Shown: positions 39,703-49,052 of the stretch, piece after piece
How positions within the stretch are numbered: position 1 is the stretch's first letter
How the letters are laid out: each line of letters begins with the position of its first letter
NCBI GenBank assembly: GCA_041661625.1
Contig: JBAZUB010000001.1
Location: 620,001-684,000 of the forward strand
Direction: 5' to 3'
Origin: Patescibacteria group bacterium
GTDB lineage: Bacteria; Patescibacteriota; Patescibacteriia; JAHIZJ01
Length of the DNA: 64,000 nt
Translations under genes and position numbers: made by a program
Notes under the pieces: generated by a model
The model's database searches: none
Seen by the model: only the letters and a program-made list of their open reading frames with translations
What the model was told of the DNA's origin: nothing

Positions 39703-39786
39703 GCGGGCATTGGCGGGCAGGTCCATTGAACTATAGGGGCTCAGGCAAAGGCGGGCGGGTCTATCCTTTGTGCTATGAAGGAATGG
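39703..39786 (-). pseudogene. Two tRNA 5' halves in series with GC-rich linkers
   Basis: On the minus strand TCCTTCA-TAGCACAAAGGATAGA (39782-39760), linker CCCGCCCGCC..., GCCCCTA-TAGTTCAATGGA (39740-39722), linker CCTGCCCGCC..., then tRNA-Arg. Each half stops in the D-loop. The CCTGCCCGCC linker is the one that follows the 5' half of the split CAU tRNA. Confidence 0.6.
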
Positions 39787-39853
39787 CCTTGGCAGTGGTA
39801 GAGCTAATCTATACTAATTGAGCTAGTATTAGTATTATTATAGTGTCGTAAAA

Positions 39854-40048
39854 CTATAATATACTATTTGTGATATAATCACCTAACTTTGTCAGGATCT
39901 GTGCATTATTCTCAAAGTAGTACAACACTGCTAACAAGATTGCTATTATAACACAAACAATGAATATGGTCAATAACTCTCGTTTGTGTATCTTGTTTTC
40001 CTGGATCTGCCTTTCCTGTTGCTCGATGGGCGTGTTCGGATCCGTCAT
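39854..40048 (-). CDS. Small single-pass membrane protein, 64 aa
   Basis: A hydrophilic N-terminus (MTDPNTPIEQQERQIQENK) is followed by a membrane helix at about 26-44 and a short C-terminal amphipathic part. No clear ribosome site. It stands alone between the tRNA-Arg tangle and the bactofilin gene and is divergent to the latter. Function unknown. Confidence 0.55.
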   Translation of the reverse strand: MTDPNTPIEQQERQIQENKIHKRELLTIFIVCVIIAILLAVLYYFENNAQILTKLGDYITNSIL

Positions 40049-40211
40049 AGTGATTATGCGATATAAAAGTAATTAGTTCTCTCTGGTAGTTTAACGGGTT
40101 AACAAATTCAGATCTAACTTGCGGCACACTGTTGCGCCTGGCACTTTGACAAACCAGCTGGCAACCACCTATTATTGTATTGACGCAACTTCTTAATAGT
40201 ACCATAAAAAT

Positions 40212-40622
40212 ATGTTTTCAAAAGATGCCAAGACTAGCAATGAAATGGAAACGGTAATCGGGCCATCGGTTCAGGTCGAAGGAAATTTTTCGGGACAAGG
40301 AAATGTTATCGTTGAAGGGGGAGTCACCGGGACTTTAAAAACCGCGGCTGATATAAAAATTGGCGAGGGCGCCAAAATTAAAGCCGACGTTGAAGCACAA
40401 AATATTTTGTGCTCCGGTGAAGTACGCGGCAATACCTTGACCGTCAAGGATCGCTTGGATCTGACAAAGTCGGCGCGTGTCTATGCCAATGTCAAAGCCA
40501 AAGTGATCACGATGGAAGCCGGAGCGGTGTTGACGGGAAAAGTTACTATGACCGGATCGGAAGCAACCGAGCCAATAGTCAACGCTGATACAAACGACAA
40601 ATTTAAGAAGCTGGGCCGTTAA
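40212..40622 (+). CDS. Bactofilin-family polymer-forming protein
   Basis: A 136-aa protein with the bactofilin right-handed beta-helix core (about 17-115): ETVIGPSVQVEGNFSGQGNVIVEG, IKIGEGAKIKADVEAQNI, GEVRGNTLTVKDRLDLTKSA. It polymerises into filaments that scaffold cell-shape or envelope enzymes. The length is typical. Downstream DAG-kinase-like gene starts 9 nt after the stop, so they are probably cotranscribed. Confidence 0.9.
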   Translation: MFSKDAKTSNEMETVIGPSVQVEGNFSGQGNVIVEGGVTGTLKTAADIKIGEGAKIKADVEAQNILCSGEVRGNTLTVKDRLDLTKSARVYANVKAKVITMEAGAVLTGKVTMTGSEATEPIVNADTNDKFKKLGR

Positions 40623-40631
40623 CCTACCGGC

Positions 40632-41387
40632 ATGTACGCATATCTCTACGATTCGTTTGTCAGTGACGCGCGCAATCAAACCAAAATCGCCCGAATTGAA
40701 ACTCGCTTAACCGATTTGGGTATCTCTGGAAAGATCAACCGGCTGTCTTTGCTGACCAGCCTGACCGAACAAGTGGACGAGGCGATTAAAAAAGGCGTCG
40801 ACACCATCGTCGCGGTAGGGAACGATACCACGCTAGCCAAGTTAATTGCCGCTACCGCCGACCGCGCGGTTACTTTTGGGTACATACCGATCGGCGCGCC
40901 GAATTACTTTGCCAGGCTTTTGGATATACCATCGGATGAGAAAGCCTGCGACGTGTTATCGGCGCGGGTAATCGAACGGCTGGATCTGGGTTGCGCCAAC
41001 AATCATTTTTTTCTATCGAGCGCCGAGGTATCGGCTCCCGGTGTGACCATGAAATGCGACAATAGCTTTCAGCTCAAACTTACTAGCCCAGGCCAGACTA
41101 TCCGGGTTTACAATCTGGGTCCGGCTAACGAAGCTGCCGGCTTCAATACCGACCCGCGTGACGCTCGCTTGGATATTGTTGTTGATGAACCATCGGGCGG
41201 GCGCTGGTTTGGGCGGGGAAATGCCGGCCAGAGTGTTTTTCGGATCAAACGAGCCGAATTTATCGGCGCCGAACCAAACACCAATGTAATTCTCGATGGC
41301 CAGACCATCGTCCAGTGTCCGGTGATTCTGACCGTACTGCCAAAGAAGTTCAAGATCGTAGTGGGAAAAGGCCGGAAGTTCGCGTGA
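40632..41387 (+). CDS. Diacylglycerol kinase-like lipid kinase family protein
   Basis: A 251-aa protein similar to the DAGK catalytic family. The nucleotide loop, usually GGDGT, reads VAVGNDTTLAKLI (about 60-72), and a YIPIGAPNYFARLLDIP segment corresponds to the PxGTxNDfArxL motif. The replaced glycine and aspartate of GGDGT make activity uncertain. Such proteins phosphorylate lipids or act in undecaprenol or polyisoprenoid recycling. It follows the bactofilin gene. Confidence 0.75.
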   Translation: MYAYLYDSFVSDARNQTKIARIETRLTDLGISGKINRLSLLTSLTEQVDEAIKKGVDTIVAVGNDTTLAKLIAATADRAVTFGYIPIGAPNYFARLLDIPSDEKACDVLSARVIERLDLGCANNHFFLSSAEVSAPGVTMKCDNSFQLKLTSPGQTIRVYNLGPANEAAGFNTDPRDARLDIVVDEPSGGRWFGRGNAGQSVFRIKRAEFIGAEPNTNVILDGQTIVQCPVILTVLPKKFKIVVGKGRKFA

Positions 41388-41459
41388 GCGAGAGGGAACC
41401 CGATCTAACCTCCCCCGTACTCAATTGAATGGCGGCATTATTTATGTTAGTTCTTACTG

Positions 41460-41499
41460 ACAACGTGTCCCCTCCTTAGCTAAGGAGGGGACACGTTGT
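41460..41499. terminator. 40-nt perfect palindrome between convergent genes
   Basis: ACAACGTGTCCCCTCCTTAG followed by its exact complement, at 41460-41499. It lies between the convergent DAGK-like and DUF559 genes and would work as a bidirectional hairpin, although U-tracts are poor. Confidence 0.7.
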
Positions 41500-41525
41500 A
41501 GTATCAGTTCAACCATTAACTTGCT

Positions 41526-41906
41526 TTATGGTTTCTTGGCATGGGGGAGGTTTTCGGCCACAGACATTATTCGTGCCAAAACGCCATCGATGTTGTCGAA
41601 GATATCGCCGCTAGAGAAACGTAGCACGCAAATGTTGAAGCTCTCAATAAATCTCTGGCGAATACGATCGTATTCTCTTACCTCAGGTCTTGTATGATAA
41701 CTTTTATCAATCTCGATAACCAAACGCTTCTTCGGGCAATAGAAGTCCACAACATATCTACCGATGCCGTATTGCCGACGAAATCTTAATTCCGATAACT
41801 GCGTATTCTTGATATATGTCCAAAGTACGACCTCGGGTGGAGTAAGATTATTCCGCAACTTTCTTCGCAGGTCTTTTCGGATCGACTGATTATATAAAAT
41901 CGGCAT
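41526..41906 (-). CDS. DUF559 restriction-endonuclease-like protein
   Basis: A 126-aa protein starting MPILYNQSIRKDLRRKLRNN, followed by LTPPEVVLWTYIKN, FRRQYGIGRYVVDFYCPKKRLVIEID and VLRFSSGDI, the pattern of DUF559 (a Vsr-like/PD-(D/E)XK fold). D in VVDFYC and E/D in VIEID are the likely metal ligands. Start MPIL is chosen over an upstream ATG because homologues begin there. Function unknown, possibly nucleic-acid metabolism. Confidence 0.88.
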   Translation of the reverse strand: MPILYNQSIRKDLRRKLRNNLTPPEVVLWTYIKNTQLSELRFRRQYGIGRYVVDFYCPKKRLVIEIDKSYHTRPEVREYDRIRQRFIESFNICVLRFSSGDIFDNIDGVLARIMSVAENLPHAKKP

Positions 41907-42034
41907 AGAATTATATTCCTGCCGTTGATAGTAGTATAGTGACATTATAAGAGTTGATCAATAGATTGTCATTACCGGCAGTTGACAAACGGCCGTTGTT
42001 TATGTAAAATAAACTGACTTTACAGGAATAATCT

Positions 42035-43819
42035 ATGCCCGAAACCAGCAAGCCGAAAATCGAAATACCCAGCCGGATCATCGTGCGCGATCTGGCCGTG
42101 ATGATCAAACGGCCGGTGACCGACGTGATCGCCCAACTGATGCAGAATGGCATCATGTCTTCTTTGAATGAATGGATCGATTACGAGACCGCGGCGGTCA
42201 TTACCGAAGACATGGGTTTCGAACCCTCGCCCAAAGCCGAGGACGCGGCTGAGGAGGCTGAGCTGGAGCAGCTGCTCAAACCGCAATCAGCCGACCGCCT
42301 CCAACCGCGGCCGCCGGTCGTGGTTATTATGGGCCACGTTGATCACGGCAAAACTAGACTGCTCGATACGATCCGTGAAACTGACGTGATGGCCGGCGAG
42401 GCGGGCGGTATTACCCAGCACATCGGCGCTTACCAGGTGAATAAAAAAGGCCGGCAGATAACGTTTATTGATACGCCGGGCCACGAAGCATTTACCGCCA
42501 TGCGCTCGCGCGGTGCCCGTGTAGCTGATATCGGCATTCTGATTGTCGCGGCCGATGACGGCGTCAAACCTCAAACCGTCGAAGCAATTAACATCATTAA
42601 GAAGAGTCATCTGCCAATGATCGTGGCAATCAACAAGATCGACCTGCCGGAAGCAAACGTGGAACGGGTCAAGCAACAGCTGTCCGAACATGAAGTCCTG
42701 GTTGAGGGCTGGGGCGGGCAAGTACCGGTCGCCGAGATTTCAGCCAAAGATAAGCGCGGCGTTTCCGAGTTGCTGGATTTAATTCTATTAGTAGCCGACC
42801 TAAACAAGCAAAACATCGTGGCTGACCCGACCCAGGATGCGGTGGGCACGGTGATTGAATCGCACATCGACAAGGGGAGCGGGCCGGTCGCCACGGTCGT
42901 CATCCAGACCGGCACATTACACGTCAATGATTTGATCACGGTCGGCGGTCTGCAGGGCGGCAAGGTCAAAGCGATCAAGAATCATCTGGCTAAAGCTCAA
43001 CCCGAAGCCACGCCGTCCCAAGCCGTGGAAATATTCGGTTTGAAATTAGCCGCCAAGGTCGGAGATATCCTGACCGTGATTGACAAGAAAGAGTTGTACA
43101 AAATTAAGAAGCAGAAACAATACACACCAACGACGCCCACGGTGCATCTGAAGAAAAAGGATCTGGAAAACGAATCATCGGAGTCATCGACCGAACCCAA
43201 GAAACTGAACGTAATCCTCAAGGCCGATACGCTCGGTTCGCTGGAAGCAATCATCGAGTCACTTAAGAAAATCCACACCCCCGAAGCGTCTGTTCACGTG
43301 GTAGCCAAGAGCCTGGGCAACATCACCGAGGCCGACGTACTCCGAGCCACCACTGCCCAAGCCAGGCTTTATGGCTTCAATGTCACCGTGACACCGCAGG
43401 CCGAAGATGTGGCGCGCGGCCAGGAATATGTGATTCAGACTTTCAAAATTATTTATGACCTGGTTAATGCGGCCATCGGCGAGCTGGAACAGATGCTTCC
43501 GCCGGACATTATTCGGACCGTCACCGGAGAATTAAACGTGCTGGCCGTCTTTCAAACGAAACTGCCCAAGGTGATCGCCGGCGGCAAGGTATTCAAAGGC
43601 AAACTGCACAACGGTTCAAAGGTTGCCGTGCTGCGTCAGCAGGTGGAAATAGCCACTGGCAAGATTGAGCAACTACAACTCAACAAAGAAGGCGTGGATG
43701 AGGTCAACAGCGGCCGGGAATGCGGCATGAAACTAAACCTAACCGCAGCTGTCCAGGCTGGCGACACCATCCAGGCCTACACCGAGACTACTCGCCTGAA
43801 GAAATTAATTCTCTCCTAA
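42035..43819 (+). CDS. infB: Translation initiation factor IF-2 (short form)
   Basis: A 594-aa GTPase that delivers initiator tRNA to the 30S subunit. A short N-terminal IF2N-like domain (about 12-64; [20 protein letters not shown]) is followed directly by the G domain with G1 GHVDHGKT (about 100-107), G3 DTPGHEAF and G4 NKID, then domains II-IV. The long variable N-terminus of E. coli IF-2 is missing. First gene of the infB-rbfA-nrnA-clpP run. Confidence 0.96.
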   Translation: MPETSKPKIEIPSRIIVRDLAVMIKRPVTDVIAQLMQNGIMSSLNEWIDYETAAVITEDMGFEPSPKAEDAAEEAELEQLLKPQSADRLQPRPPVVVIMGHVDHGKTRLLDTIRETDVMAGEAGGITQHIGAYQVNKKGRQITFIDTPGHEAFTAMRSRGARVADIGILIVAADDGVKPQTVEAINIIKKSHLPMIVAINKIDLPEANVERVKQQLSEHEVLVEGWGGQVPVAEISAKDKRGVSELLDLILLVADLNKQNIVADPTQDAVGTVIESHIDKGSGPVATVVIQTGTLHVNDLITVGGLQGGKVKAIKNHLAKAQPEATPSQAVEIFGLKLAAKVGDILTVIDKKELYKIKKQKQYTPTTPTVHLKKKDLENESSESSTEPKKLNVILKADTLGSLEAIIESLKKIHTPEASVHVVAKSLGNITEADVLRATTAQARLYGFNVTVTPQAEDVARGQEYVIQTFKIIYDLVNAAIGELEQMLPPDIIRTVTGELNVLAVFQTKLPKVIAGGKVFKGKLHNGSKVAVLRQQVEIATGKIEQLQLNKEGVDEVNSGRECGMKLNLTAAVQAGDTIQAYTETTRLKKLILS

Positions 43820-43820
43820 C

Positions 43821-44162
43821 GTGGCCAGCAAGCGCATTGCCCAGGTTAACGCCCTGATCCGCCAAGAGCTGGGTCGCGCCCTGACTCGCGAGATCGAGTT
43901 GCCTTTGGATACGCTGGTGACGGTCGGCCGGGTGGATACGTCGCCCGATCTGGAACATACCCGGGCTTGGCTCAAGATTTATCCGGTCGAACAGTCCGAT
44001 CATGTATTTGAAATCATCCAGCGCCAAATTTACTTTATCCAGAAGGTGCTCAATCGCCGATTGGTCATGAAGTTCACACCCAAAATAGTGTTCGAAATTG
44101 ACCGCTCGGAGGACGCGGCCGACCGAATTCTGCACGTATTGGATAATCTGACTAAAAAATGA
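43821..44162 (+). CDS. rbfA: Ribosome-binding factor A
   Basis: A 113-aa KH-like protein needed for 16S rRNA 5'-end maturation. RIAQVNALIRQELGRALTREI and the VTVGRVDTSPDLEHTRAWLKI strand are typical. GTG start 1 nt after infB; the stop overlaps the ATG of nrnA by 4 nt (ATGA). infB-rbfA-nrnA is a conserved order. Confidence 0.93.
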   Translation: MASKRIAQVNALIRQELGRALTREIELPLDTLVTVGRVDTSPDLEHTRAWLKIYPVEQSDHVFEIIQRQIYFIQKVLNRRLVMKFTPKIVFEIDRSEDAADRILHVLDNLTKK

Positions 44163-45121
44163 TCCGTCCCGAAGTCTGGCGGCAAGCCCACCAACAGTTG
44201 CAAGCCGCTAAATCTATTCTGATACTCAACCCCAAGGATCCCGACGGCGACAGCCTGGGGGCCAGCTTAGCATTGCGCCACCATTTGCTGACTCTGGGAA
44301 AAAACGTCATCGTGTATGCCGGAAAAAAAACCACCCGGTTTGATTTTTTAATTGGTCACGACGCGATTGTTACCGACTGGAATGATATAAACATTAATCA
44401 AGTTGAATTATCTGTGACCGTTGATTTTGCCGATCCTAAGCAGCTGGGGGTTTCGCCACAAGTTTGGAAAATGCTAAGCTCCAAGCCGCTTATTAACATC
44501 GACCACCATGGCACGAATGCCAATTTTGGATCCTTAAATTTGGTTGATGCTGAGGCGGCCGCTACCACTGAGTTGGTGTATACATATTTTGAAACTAATA
44601 GCATCGTATACGATAAAGAAATTGCCACTTGTCTGATGGCCGGCATTGTTTATGACACGGGAAATTTTGTACACATTAATACGACCGAGCGGGTCGTTAA
44701 AATCGCCTCGCAGCTGTTACTTCAAGGAGCTCGTCTTCGCGCTATTGTGGGACGTCATCGGGGTAAGTCCATGACCCAACTAAAACTTTTAGGGTTGGCG
44801 CTATCCCGATTGCAAAATCATCCGCGCTATGGTGTCTCTATCACGGTGATTACGCAAAATGATTTGCAGGGCCTCGAGGTAACTGATGAAGCTACCGATG
44901 GGATTGCCAATTTCCTCAATGCGCTGGATCAGACCAAGGCGGTGATAGTTCTGAAGGAAGGAACCGACGGCGAAGTTAAAGGCAGTATCCGGAGCACGGC
45001 GCCAGGCATTGACGTCTCGAAACTGGCTAAGCAGCTAGGCGGGGGCGGTCATAAGAAAGCGGCTGGTTTTATGGTTAGAGGGCGGCTGGTGCCGCAGGGA
45101 GAAACTTGGCAGATAAAATAG
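44159..45121 (+). CDS. nrnA: DHH-family phosphoesterase, NrnA-like oligoribonuclease
   Basis: This 320-aa enzyme degrades very short RNA (nanoRNase) and 3'-phosphoadenosine-5'-phosphate in homologues. [16 protein letters not shown] (about 24-39) replaces the DHxxPDGDSxGS motif with loss of the first His; the DHH motif [12 protein letters not shown] and the DHHA1 motif [11 protein letters not shown] are present. The missing first His could affect metal binding. It overlaps rbfA by 4 nt. Confidence 0.9.
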   Translation: MIRPEVWRQAHQQLQAAKSILILNPKDPDGDSLGASLALRHHLLTLGKNVIVYAGKKTTRFDFLIGHDAIVTDWNDININQVELSVTVDFADPKQLGVSPQVWKMLSSKPLINIDHHGTNANFGSLNLVDAEAAATTELVYTYFETNSIVYDKEIATCLMAGIVYDTGNFVHINTTERVVKIASQLLLQGARLRAIVGRHRGKSMTQLKLLGLALSRLQNHPRYGVSITVITQNDLQGLEVTDEATDGIANFLNALDQTKAVIVLKEGTDGEVKGSIRSTAPGIDVSKLAKQLGGGGHKKAAGFMVRGRLVPQGETWQIK

Positions 45122-45165
45122 TTTTCGATATACTCACCAGTGCCCGATCATTAACCACCATTTCT

Positions 45166-45744
45166 ATGCAGCTAATTCCCACCGTCATTGAAAAGTCCAA
45201 CTTCGGCGAACGGGCCTACGATATCTATTCCCGCTTATTGAAAGAGCGGATCGTGTTTCTAGGATCGACAATTGACGACAATGTCGCCAATACGGTGATT
45301 GCTCAATTGCTGTTCCTCGACAGCGAGGACAAGAGCAAGGAAATAAAACTCTACATCAACTCACCGGGCGGTTCAGTCACAGCCGGCATGGCCATCTATG
45401 ACACCATGCAGTACGTGAAATCGCCGGTTTCAACTATTTGTATTGGTATGGCGGCGAGTATGGCGGCGGTACTATTATCCGCCGGCGAGTCAGGCAAGCG
45501 TTTTGCGTTGCCAAATTCTGAAGTCTTGCTGCATCAAGTAATGGGCGGCGCCGAAGGTCAGGCGGTTGATGTGGGGATTCACGCCCGGCATATCTTGAAA
45601 ATCAAGGATCGGCTCAATAAGATACTGGCGCTCCACACCAAGCAGCCGTTGAAAAAGATCGAGAAGGATATTGACCGCGACTTCTTCATGTCAGCCGAGG
45701 AGGCGAAGGAGTACGGCATTGTCGACAAGATCATCGCCAAATAA
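45166..45744 (+). CDS. clpP: ATP-dependent Clp protease proteolytic subunit
   Basis: This 192-aa serine protease has the catalytic triad S98 (GMAASMAAV), H123 (LLHQVMGG) and D172 (IDRDFFMS), all in place. It starts [25 protein letters not shown], the usual ClpP N-terminus; an upstream in-frame TTG at 45106 within nrnA is less likely. A strong terminator follows at 45774-45801. Confidence 0.96.
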   Translation: MQLIPTVIEKSNFGERAYDIYSRLLKERIVFLGSTIDDNVANTVIAQLLFLDSEDKSKEIKLYINSPGGSVTAGMAIYDTMQYVKSPVSTICIGMAASMAAVLLSAGESGKRFALPNSEVLLHQVMGGAEGQAVDVGIHARHILKIKDRLNKILALHTKQPLKKIEKDIDRDFFMSAEEAKEYGIVDKIIAK

Positions 45745-45773
45745 CCATTAGCCAGAGAATATAAAGTTAGCAA

Positions 45774-45801
45774 CCGACCCTTTGTGCTGGGTCGGTTTTT
45801 G
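45774..45801 (+). terminator. Intrinsic terminator of the infB-clpP run
   Basis: CCGACCC/GGGTCGG stem with TTTTTGT tail. Confidence 0.88.
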
Positions 45802-45969
45802 TATTTGATACGATAAATGACATAATTGACAATTTAATAAAAATGTGGCCAATTCTTGCTACTTTTTTTCCTTTGTGATACCATTCTGTTCGTTAGACTC
45901 GGTTACCCAGACATTGGGATGGCGCTTCGGCGCCGGTTAAATTCATTCAATAAACACCCTTGAAACATT

Positions 45970-47496
45970 ATGTCAGCATTAACAACGGTACTCTGGCTGG
46001 TCGCCGGACTGGTGGTGGGCGGCTTGGTTGGGTTTGTCATTCACAAATTAGTTGCATCAAAGAGAGTCGAATCGGCCGAATCCAAAGCCCAAGAATTAGT
46101 TAAGCAGGCCAGCAACAAGCAGAAGGAGATCCTGCTCAGCGCGAAAGACAAGGCGCTCCAAATCATTGAGGAAGCCAAGAACGAGGAGCAAAGACAGCAA
46201 CAGGAAGTGCGCCGACTCCAAGAACGCTTGGAAAAACGGGAGGGACTCTTCGACCAGAAGTTGCTTGAGCTGGAAACGCGCCAGCAGCGTTTATTCGACA
46301 AGGCTCAGCGTCTGGAAGGATTGAAGAAAGAAATCGAAAGCATCAGGGCCGACCAGTTAGCTCAGTTAGAAAAAATATCGGGACTTACTCAGCTCCAGGC
46401 CAAAGAGCGGATTTTGGAAACCACCGAACATGGCATGAAGGATGAGCTGCTGCAGCGAATCCGAAAACTCAAACAGTACGGCTCGGAAGAGATGGAAAAG
46501 GAATCCAAGAAACTGCTCAGCGTCGTGATCCAGCGTTATGCCGGATCGCATTCTACCGAAACCACCACTACGACCGTCGCCCTGCCATCCGATGAAATGA
46601 AGGGGCGGATCATCGGCCGCGAGGGCCGGAACATCAAAGTAATCGAGCAGCTAACCGGCGTTGAAATAGTCATTGACGATACCCCCGAAGCCATCCTCAT
46701 CTCCGGATTCAGCCCGATCCGCCGGCATCTGGCCAAACGTGCCTTGGAAAAATTAATCCAAGACGGACGCATTCACCCAGCTCGAATCGAGGAATGTGTC
46801 GAGCTGGCCAAGAAGGAGCTGGCAAAAGATATCAAGGAGGCCGGCGAAGAGGCTTCCTATGAACTAGGCGTGGCCGGCCTGGACCCGCGTATTACCCAAT
46901 TGCTCGGCCGCCTGAAATACCGCACCAGTTATGGCCAGAACGTATTGAAACATTCCGTTGAGGTTGGCCACCTGTCGGGCATGCTCGCCGCCGAGTTGGG
47001 CGCCAACGTGTCGATATGTAAAAAAGGCGGCCTGCTCCATGATATCGGCAAGGCAATCGATCATGAGGTTCAGGGCACCCATCCGCAACTCGGCTATGAG
47101 ATAATGAAGAAATATGGCCTGCCCGAGGAAGTAGCCTACATGTCCATTGCCCACCACGAAGATTCGCCGCACACTTTGGAAGGGATCGTAGTCAAAGTGG
47201 CCGATGCCATTTCCGGCGCCCGATTCGGGGCTCGGAAAGAGTCCTATGAAAACTATATCCAGCGCCTGACCGAACTTGAAGAACTGGCTAATTCCTTCCC
47301 CGGCGTGGAAAAAACCTACGCCATTCAAGCCGGCCGGGAGATTCGCGTGTTTGTCCGGCCCGAAGAAATCGATGATCTCAAGGCCGAAAACCTAGCCCGT
47401 GAAATCGCCGGCAAGATTGAAGAGGATCTGCATTACCCCGGTGAAATCAAGGTCAATCTGATCCGTGAAAAACGCGTCATCGAATATGCCCGCTAG
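45970..47496 (+). CDS. rny: Ribonuclease Y
   Basis: A 508-aa membrane-anchored endoribonuclease that starts bulk mRNA decay. It has one N-terminal membrane helix (about 4-24), a long coiled coil (about 30-155), a KH domain (about 205-270; GRIIGREGRNIKVIEQLTGVE) and an HD domain (about 335-430; LLHDIGKAIDHE). Length is close to the family norm (about 520). It overlaps ymdB by 11 nt. Confidence 0.96.
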   Translation: MSALTTVLWLVAGLVVGGLVGFVIHKLVASKRVESAESKAQELVKQASNKQKEILLSAKDKALQIIEEAKNEEQRQQQEVRRLQERLEKREGLFDQKLLELETRQQRLFDKAQRLEGLKKEIESIRADQLAQLEKISGLTQLQAKERILETTEHGMKDELLQRIRKLKQYGSEEMEKESKKLLSVVIQRYAGSHSTETTTTTVALPSDEMKGRIIGREGRNIKVIEQLTGVEIVIDDTPEAILISGFSPIRRHLAKRALEKLIQDGRIHPARIEECVELAKKELAKDIKEAGEEASYELGVAGLDPRITQLLGRLKYRTSYGQNVLKHSVEVGHLSGMLAAELGANVSICKKGGLLHDIGKAIDHEVQGTHPQLGYEIMKKYGLPEEVAYMSIAHHEDSPHTLEGIVVKVADAISGARFGARKESYENYIQRLTELEELANSFPGVEKTYAIQAGREIRVFVRPEEIDDLKAENLAREIAGKIEEDLHYPGEIKVNLIREKRVIEYAR

Positions 47497-48298
47497 AAAG
47501 CCTATCACTGTTCTAATCTTCGGTGATGTGGTCGGGCGCGCCGGCCGCAACGCCCTGAAAGAGGTGCTGCCAAAGTGGCGCAAGAAGTATTCGCCGCATT
47601 TGGTCATTGCCAATGCCGAAAACCTGGCGCATGGCAGCGGGGTAACTCCGTCCACGCTCGAAGAGGCGCGCGCCGCCGGTGTCGACTTCTTCACCTCAGG
47701 CAATCACATCTTCAAGCGCAAAGACGCCCTGCCGCTGCTGACCCAGCGGGAACCGATATTGATTCGTCCGGCCAACTATCCGCCGGAAACACCGGGCGTC
47801 GGTCATCGTCTATTGTCTGTCGGAACCTTAAACATTCTGGTGATAAACTTGATTGGCCGAGTATTCTTCAATGAAGACTTCGAGGATCCCTTTCGCGAGT
47901 TTGACCGGATCCTAAAGCAATACCGTAATCAGAAAGTGAACGCCGTGGTGGTCGACGCCCACACCGAAGCCACCTCCGAAGCCAGCGCCCTGGGGTGGTA
48001 TCTCGACGGACGCGCTGCCGTGGTTTACGGCACTCACACCCACATACCGACGGCTGATGCCAAAGTATTGCCAAAGGGAGCCGCCTATATTACCGATGTC
48101 GGGATGACGGGCTTGCGCGATACGGTGCTGGGCGTGGACAAGGACGTGATAATCAGACGTTTTCTGACGCAAACCCCGGTTGGGTTTATCATTCCAGAGT
48201 CAGGCCCGGCCGTGATCAATGCGCTGGTGGTGAATATAAATCCAAATACCGGCCAGGCGATCGATGTTGCCCTGGCGCAGGAAGAGATAATCGTTTAG
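47486..48298 (+). CDS. ymdB: YmdB-type metallophosphoesterase
   Basis: A 270-aa metal-dependent phosphoesterase, active on 2',3'-cAMP in B. subtilis. Motifs: IFGDVVGRAGR (D), NAENLAHGSGVT, SGNHIFKRK, DAHTEATSE and GTHTHIPTAD. Start MPARKP at 47486 overlaps rny by 11 nt; the frame also reads upstream inside rny. The rny-ymdB order is conserved in Firmicutes. Confidence 0.94.
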   Translation: MPARKPITVLIFGDVVGRAGRNALKEVLPKWRKKYSPHLVIANAENLAHGSGVTPSTLEEARAAGVDFFTSGNHIFKRKDALPLLTQREPILIRPANYPPETPGVGHRLLSVGTLNILVINLIGRVFFNEDFEDPFREFDRILKQYRNQKVNAVVVDAHTEATSEASALGWYLDGRAAVVYGTHTHIPTADAKVLPKGAAYITDVGMTGLRDTVLGVDKDVIIRRFLTQTPVGFIIPESGPAVINALVVNINPNTGQAIDVALAQEEIIV

Positions 48299-48323
48299 AC
48301 AGTTACGAAGGGAGGTGACCACT

Positions 48324-48650
48324 ATGAACAAAGCTGAACTAATGGAAACCTTGGCCGCTAAGGCTGGGGTGACAAAAAAACAAGCCGAGGACGTGATGCA
48401 AGCGTTTGAAAATCTAGTGATAGAACGTTTGCGTGCCGGATCGGAAGTTACGCTGACTGGCTTCGGAACCTTTTTAGCCCGGGTGCGCGAGTCCCGCATG
48501 GGCGTCAATCCGCAGAATCCAAGCGAACGTATCCGAATCCCAACTGTCACCGTACCGAAGTTCAAGTCTGGCAAGGCGCTCAAGGATGGCCTGAAGACTC
48601 ATGCCGAACCCACCACGACAGCGACTCCCGAGAAACCCAGTGGCGACTAG
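48324..48650 (+). CDS. HU-family DNA-binding protein
   Basis: A 108-aa histone-like protein. MNKAELMETLAAKAGVTKKQAE is the dimer helix part and LTGFGTFLARVRESRMGVNPQN the arm, with the tip R-NP motif. The C-terminus has an extra Thr/Pro/Glu-rich tail of about 16 residues. Start ATG at 48324 follows AAGGGAGGTGACCACT; a GTG 9 nt earlier is inside the ribosome site. Confidence 0.94.
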   Translation: MNKAELMETLAAKAGVTKKQAEDVMQAFENLVIERLRAGSEVTLTGFGTFLARVRESRMGVNPQNPSERIRIPTVTVPKFKSGKALKDGLKTHAEPTTTATPEKPSGD

Positions 48651-48827
48651 CCCAGTGCTGACTAGGTAACCAAGCCCCATCAAATTGAGCGGGGTTGGCG
48701 AGGTCTCGCAATCTATCTAAATTGCGAGGATGATATTAGCGCGCTTTTATCGCCAACCGCCCGTGGGGTAAAATACCACAATCAACCCATACAAAATCAC
48801 GCGCAACTACGATCCCACATTAATGAC
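48651..48827. other. Spacer between HU gene and nested tRNA-Arg
   Basis: It holds a CCAAGCCCC/GGGGTTGG hairpin (48670-48698), a possible terminator without a clear U-tract. No gene seen. Confidence 0.4.
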
Positions 48828-48850
48828 GCGCCCATAGCTCAGCTGGATAG
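48828..48850 (+). pseudogene. 5' half of a split tRNA-Arg
   Basis: GCGCCCA-TA-GCTC-AGCTGGATAG, cut in the D-arm. The acceptor strand is perfectly complementary to TGGGCGC of the 3' half at 48963-49006. Confidence 0.7.
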
Positions 48851-48875
48851 CCCCGTACCAGTGGTGCCCTCACTT

Positions 48876-48952
48876 GCCCTCATAGCTCAATTGGATAGAG
48901 CGCTTGGCTTCGGACCAAGAGGTTGTAGGTTCAAGTCCTGCTGAGGGCACCA
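48876..48952 (+). tRNA. tRNA-Arg (anticodon UCG), nested
   Basis: Acceptor GCCCTCA/TGAGGGC, D-stem GCTC/GAGC, anticodon stem CTTGG/CCAAG with loop CTTCGGA, CCA encoded. A second copy of GCCCTCA stands upstream (48867-48873) within a segment (TGGTGCCCTCA) complementary to the tRNA's 3' end including CCA. Confidence 0.93.
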
Positions 48953-48962
48953 GCGGTTCAGG

Positions 48963-49006
48963 GTCGGACCAGAAGGTCGGGAGTTCGAATCTCTCTGGGC
49001 GCACCA
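48963..49006 (+). pseudogene. 3' half of a split tRNA-Arg
   Basis: GTCGGA-CCAG (3' side of an anticodon arm with TCG), variable loop, GGGAG-TTCGAAT-CTCTC T-arm, TGGGCGC, A, CCA. Together with 48828-48850 it lacks the 5' anticodon stem, so the outer tRNA is probably not functional as it stands. Confidence 0.7.
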
Positions 49007-49052
49007 TTAGTGCTGGATTTAATATAAAAGTTTAACTGGGTCACATACAAAA

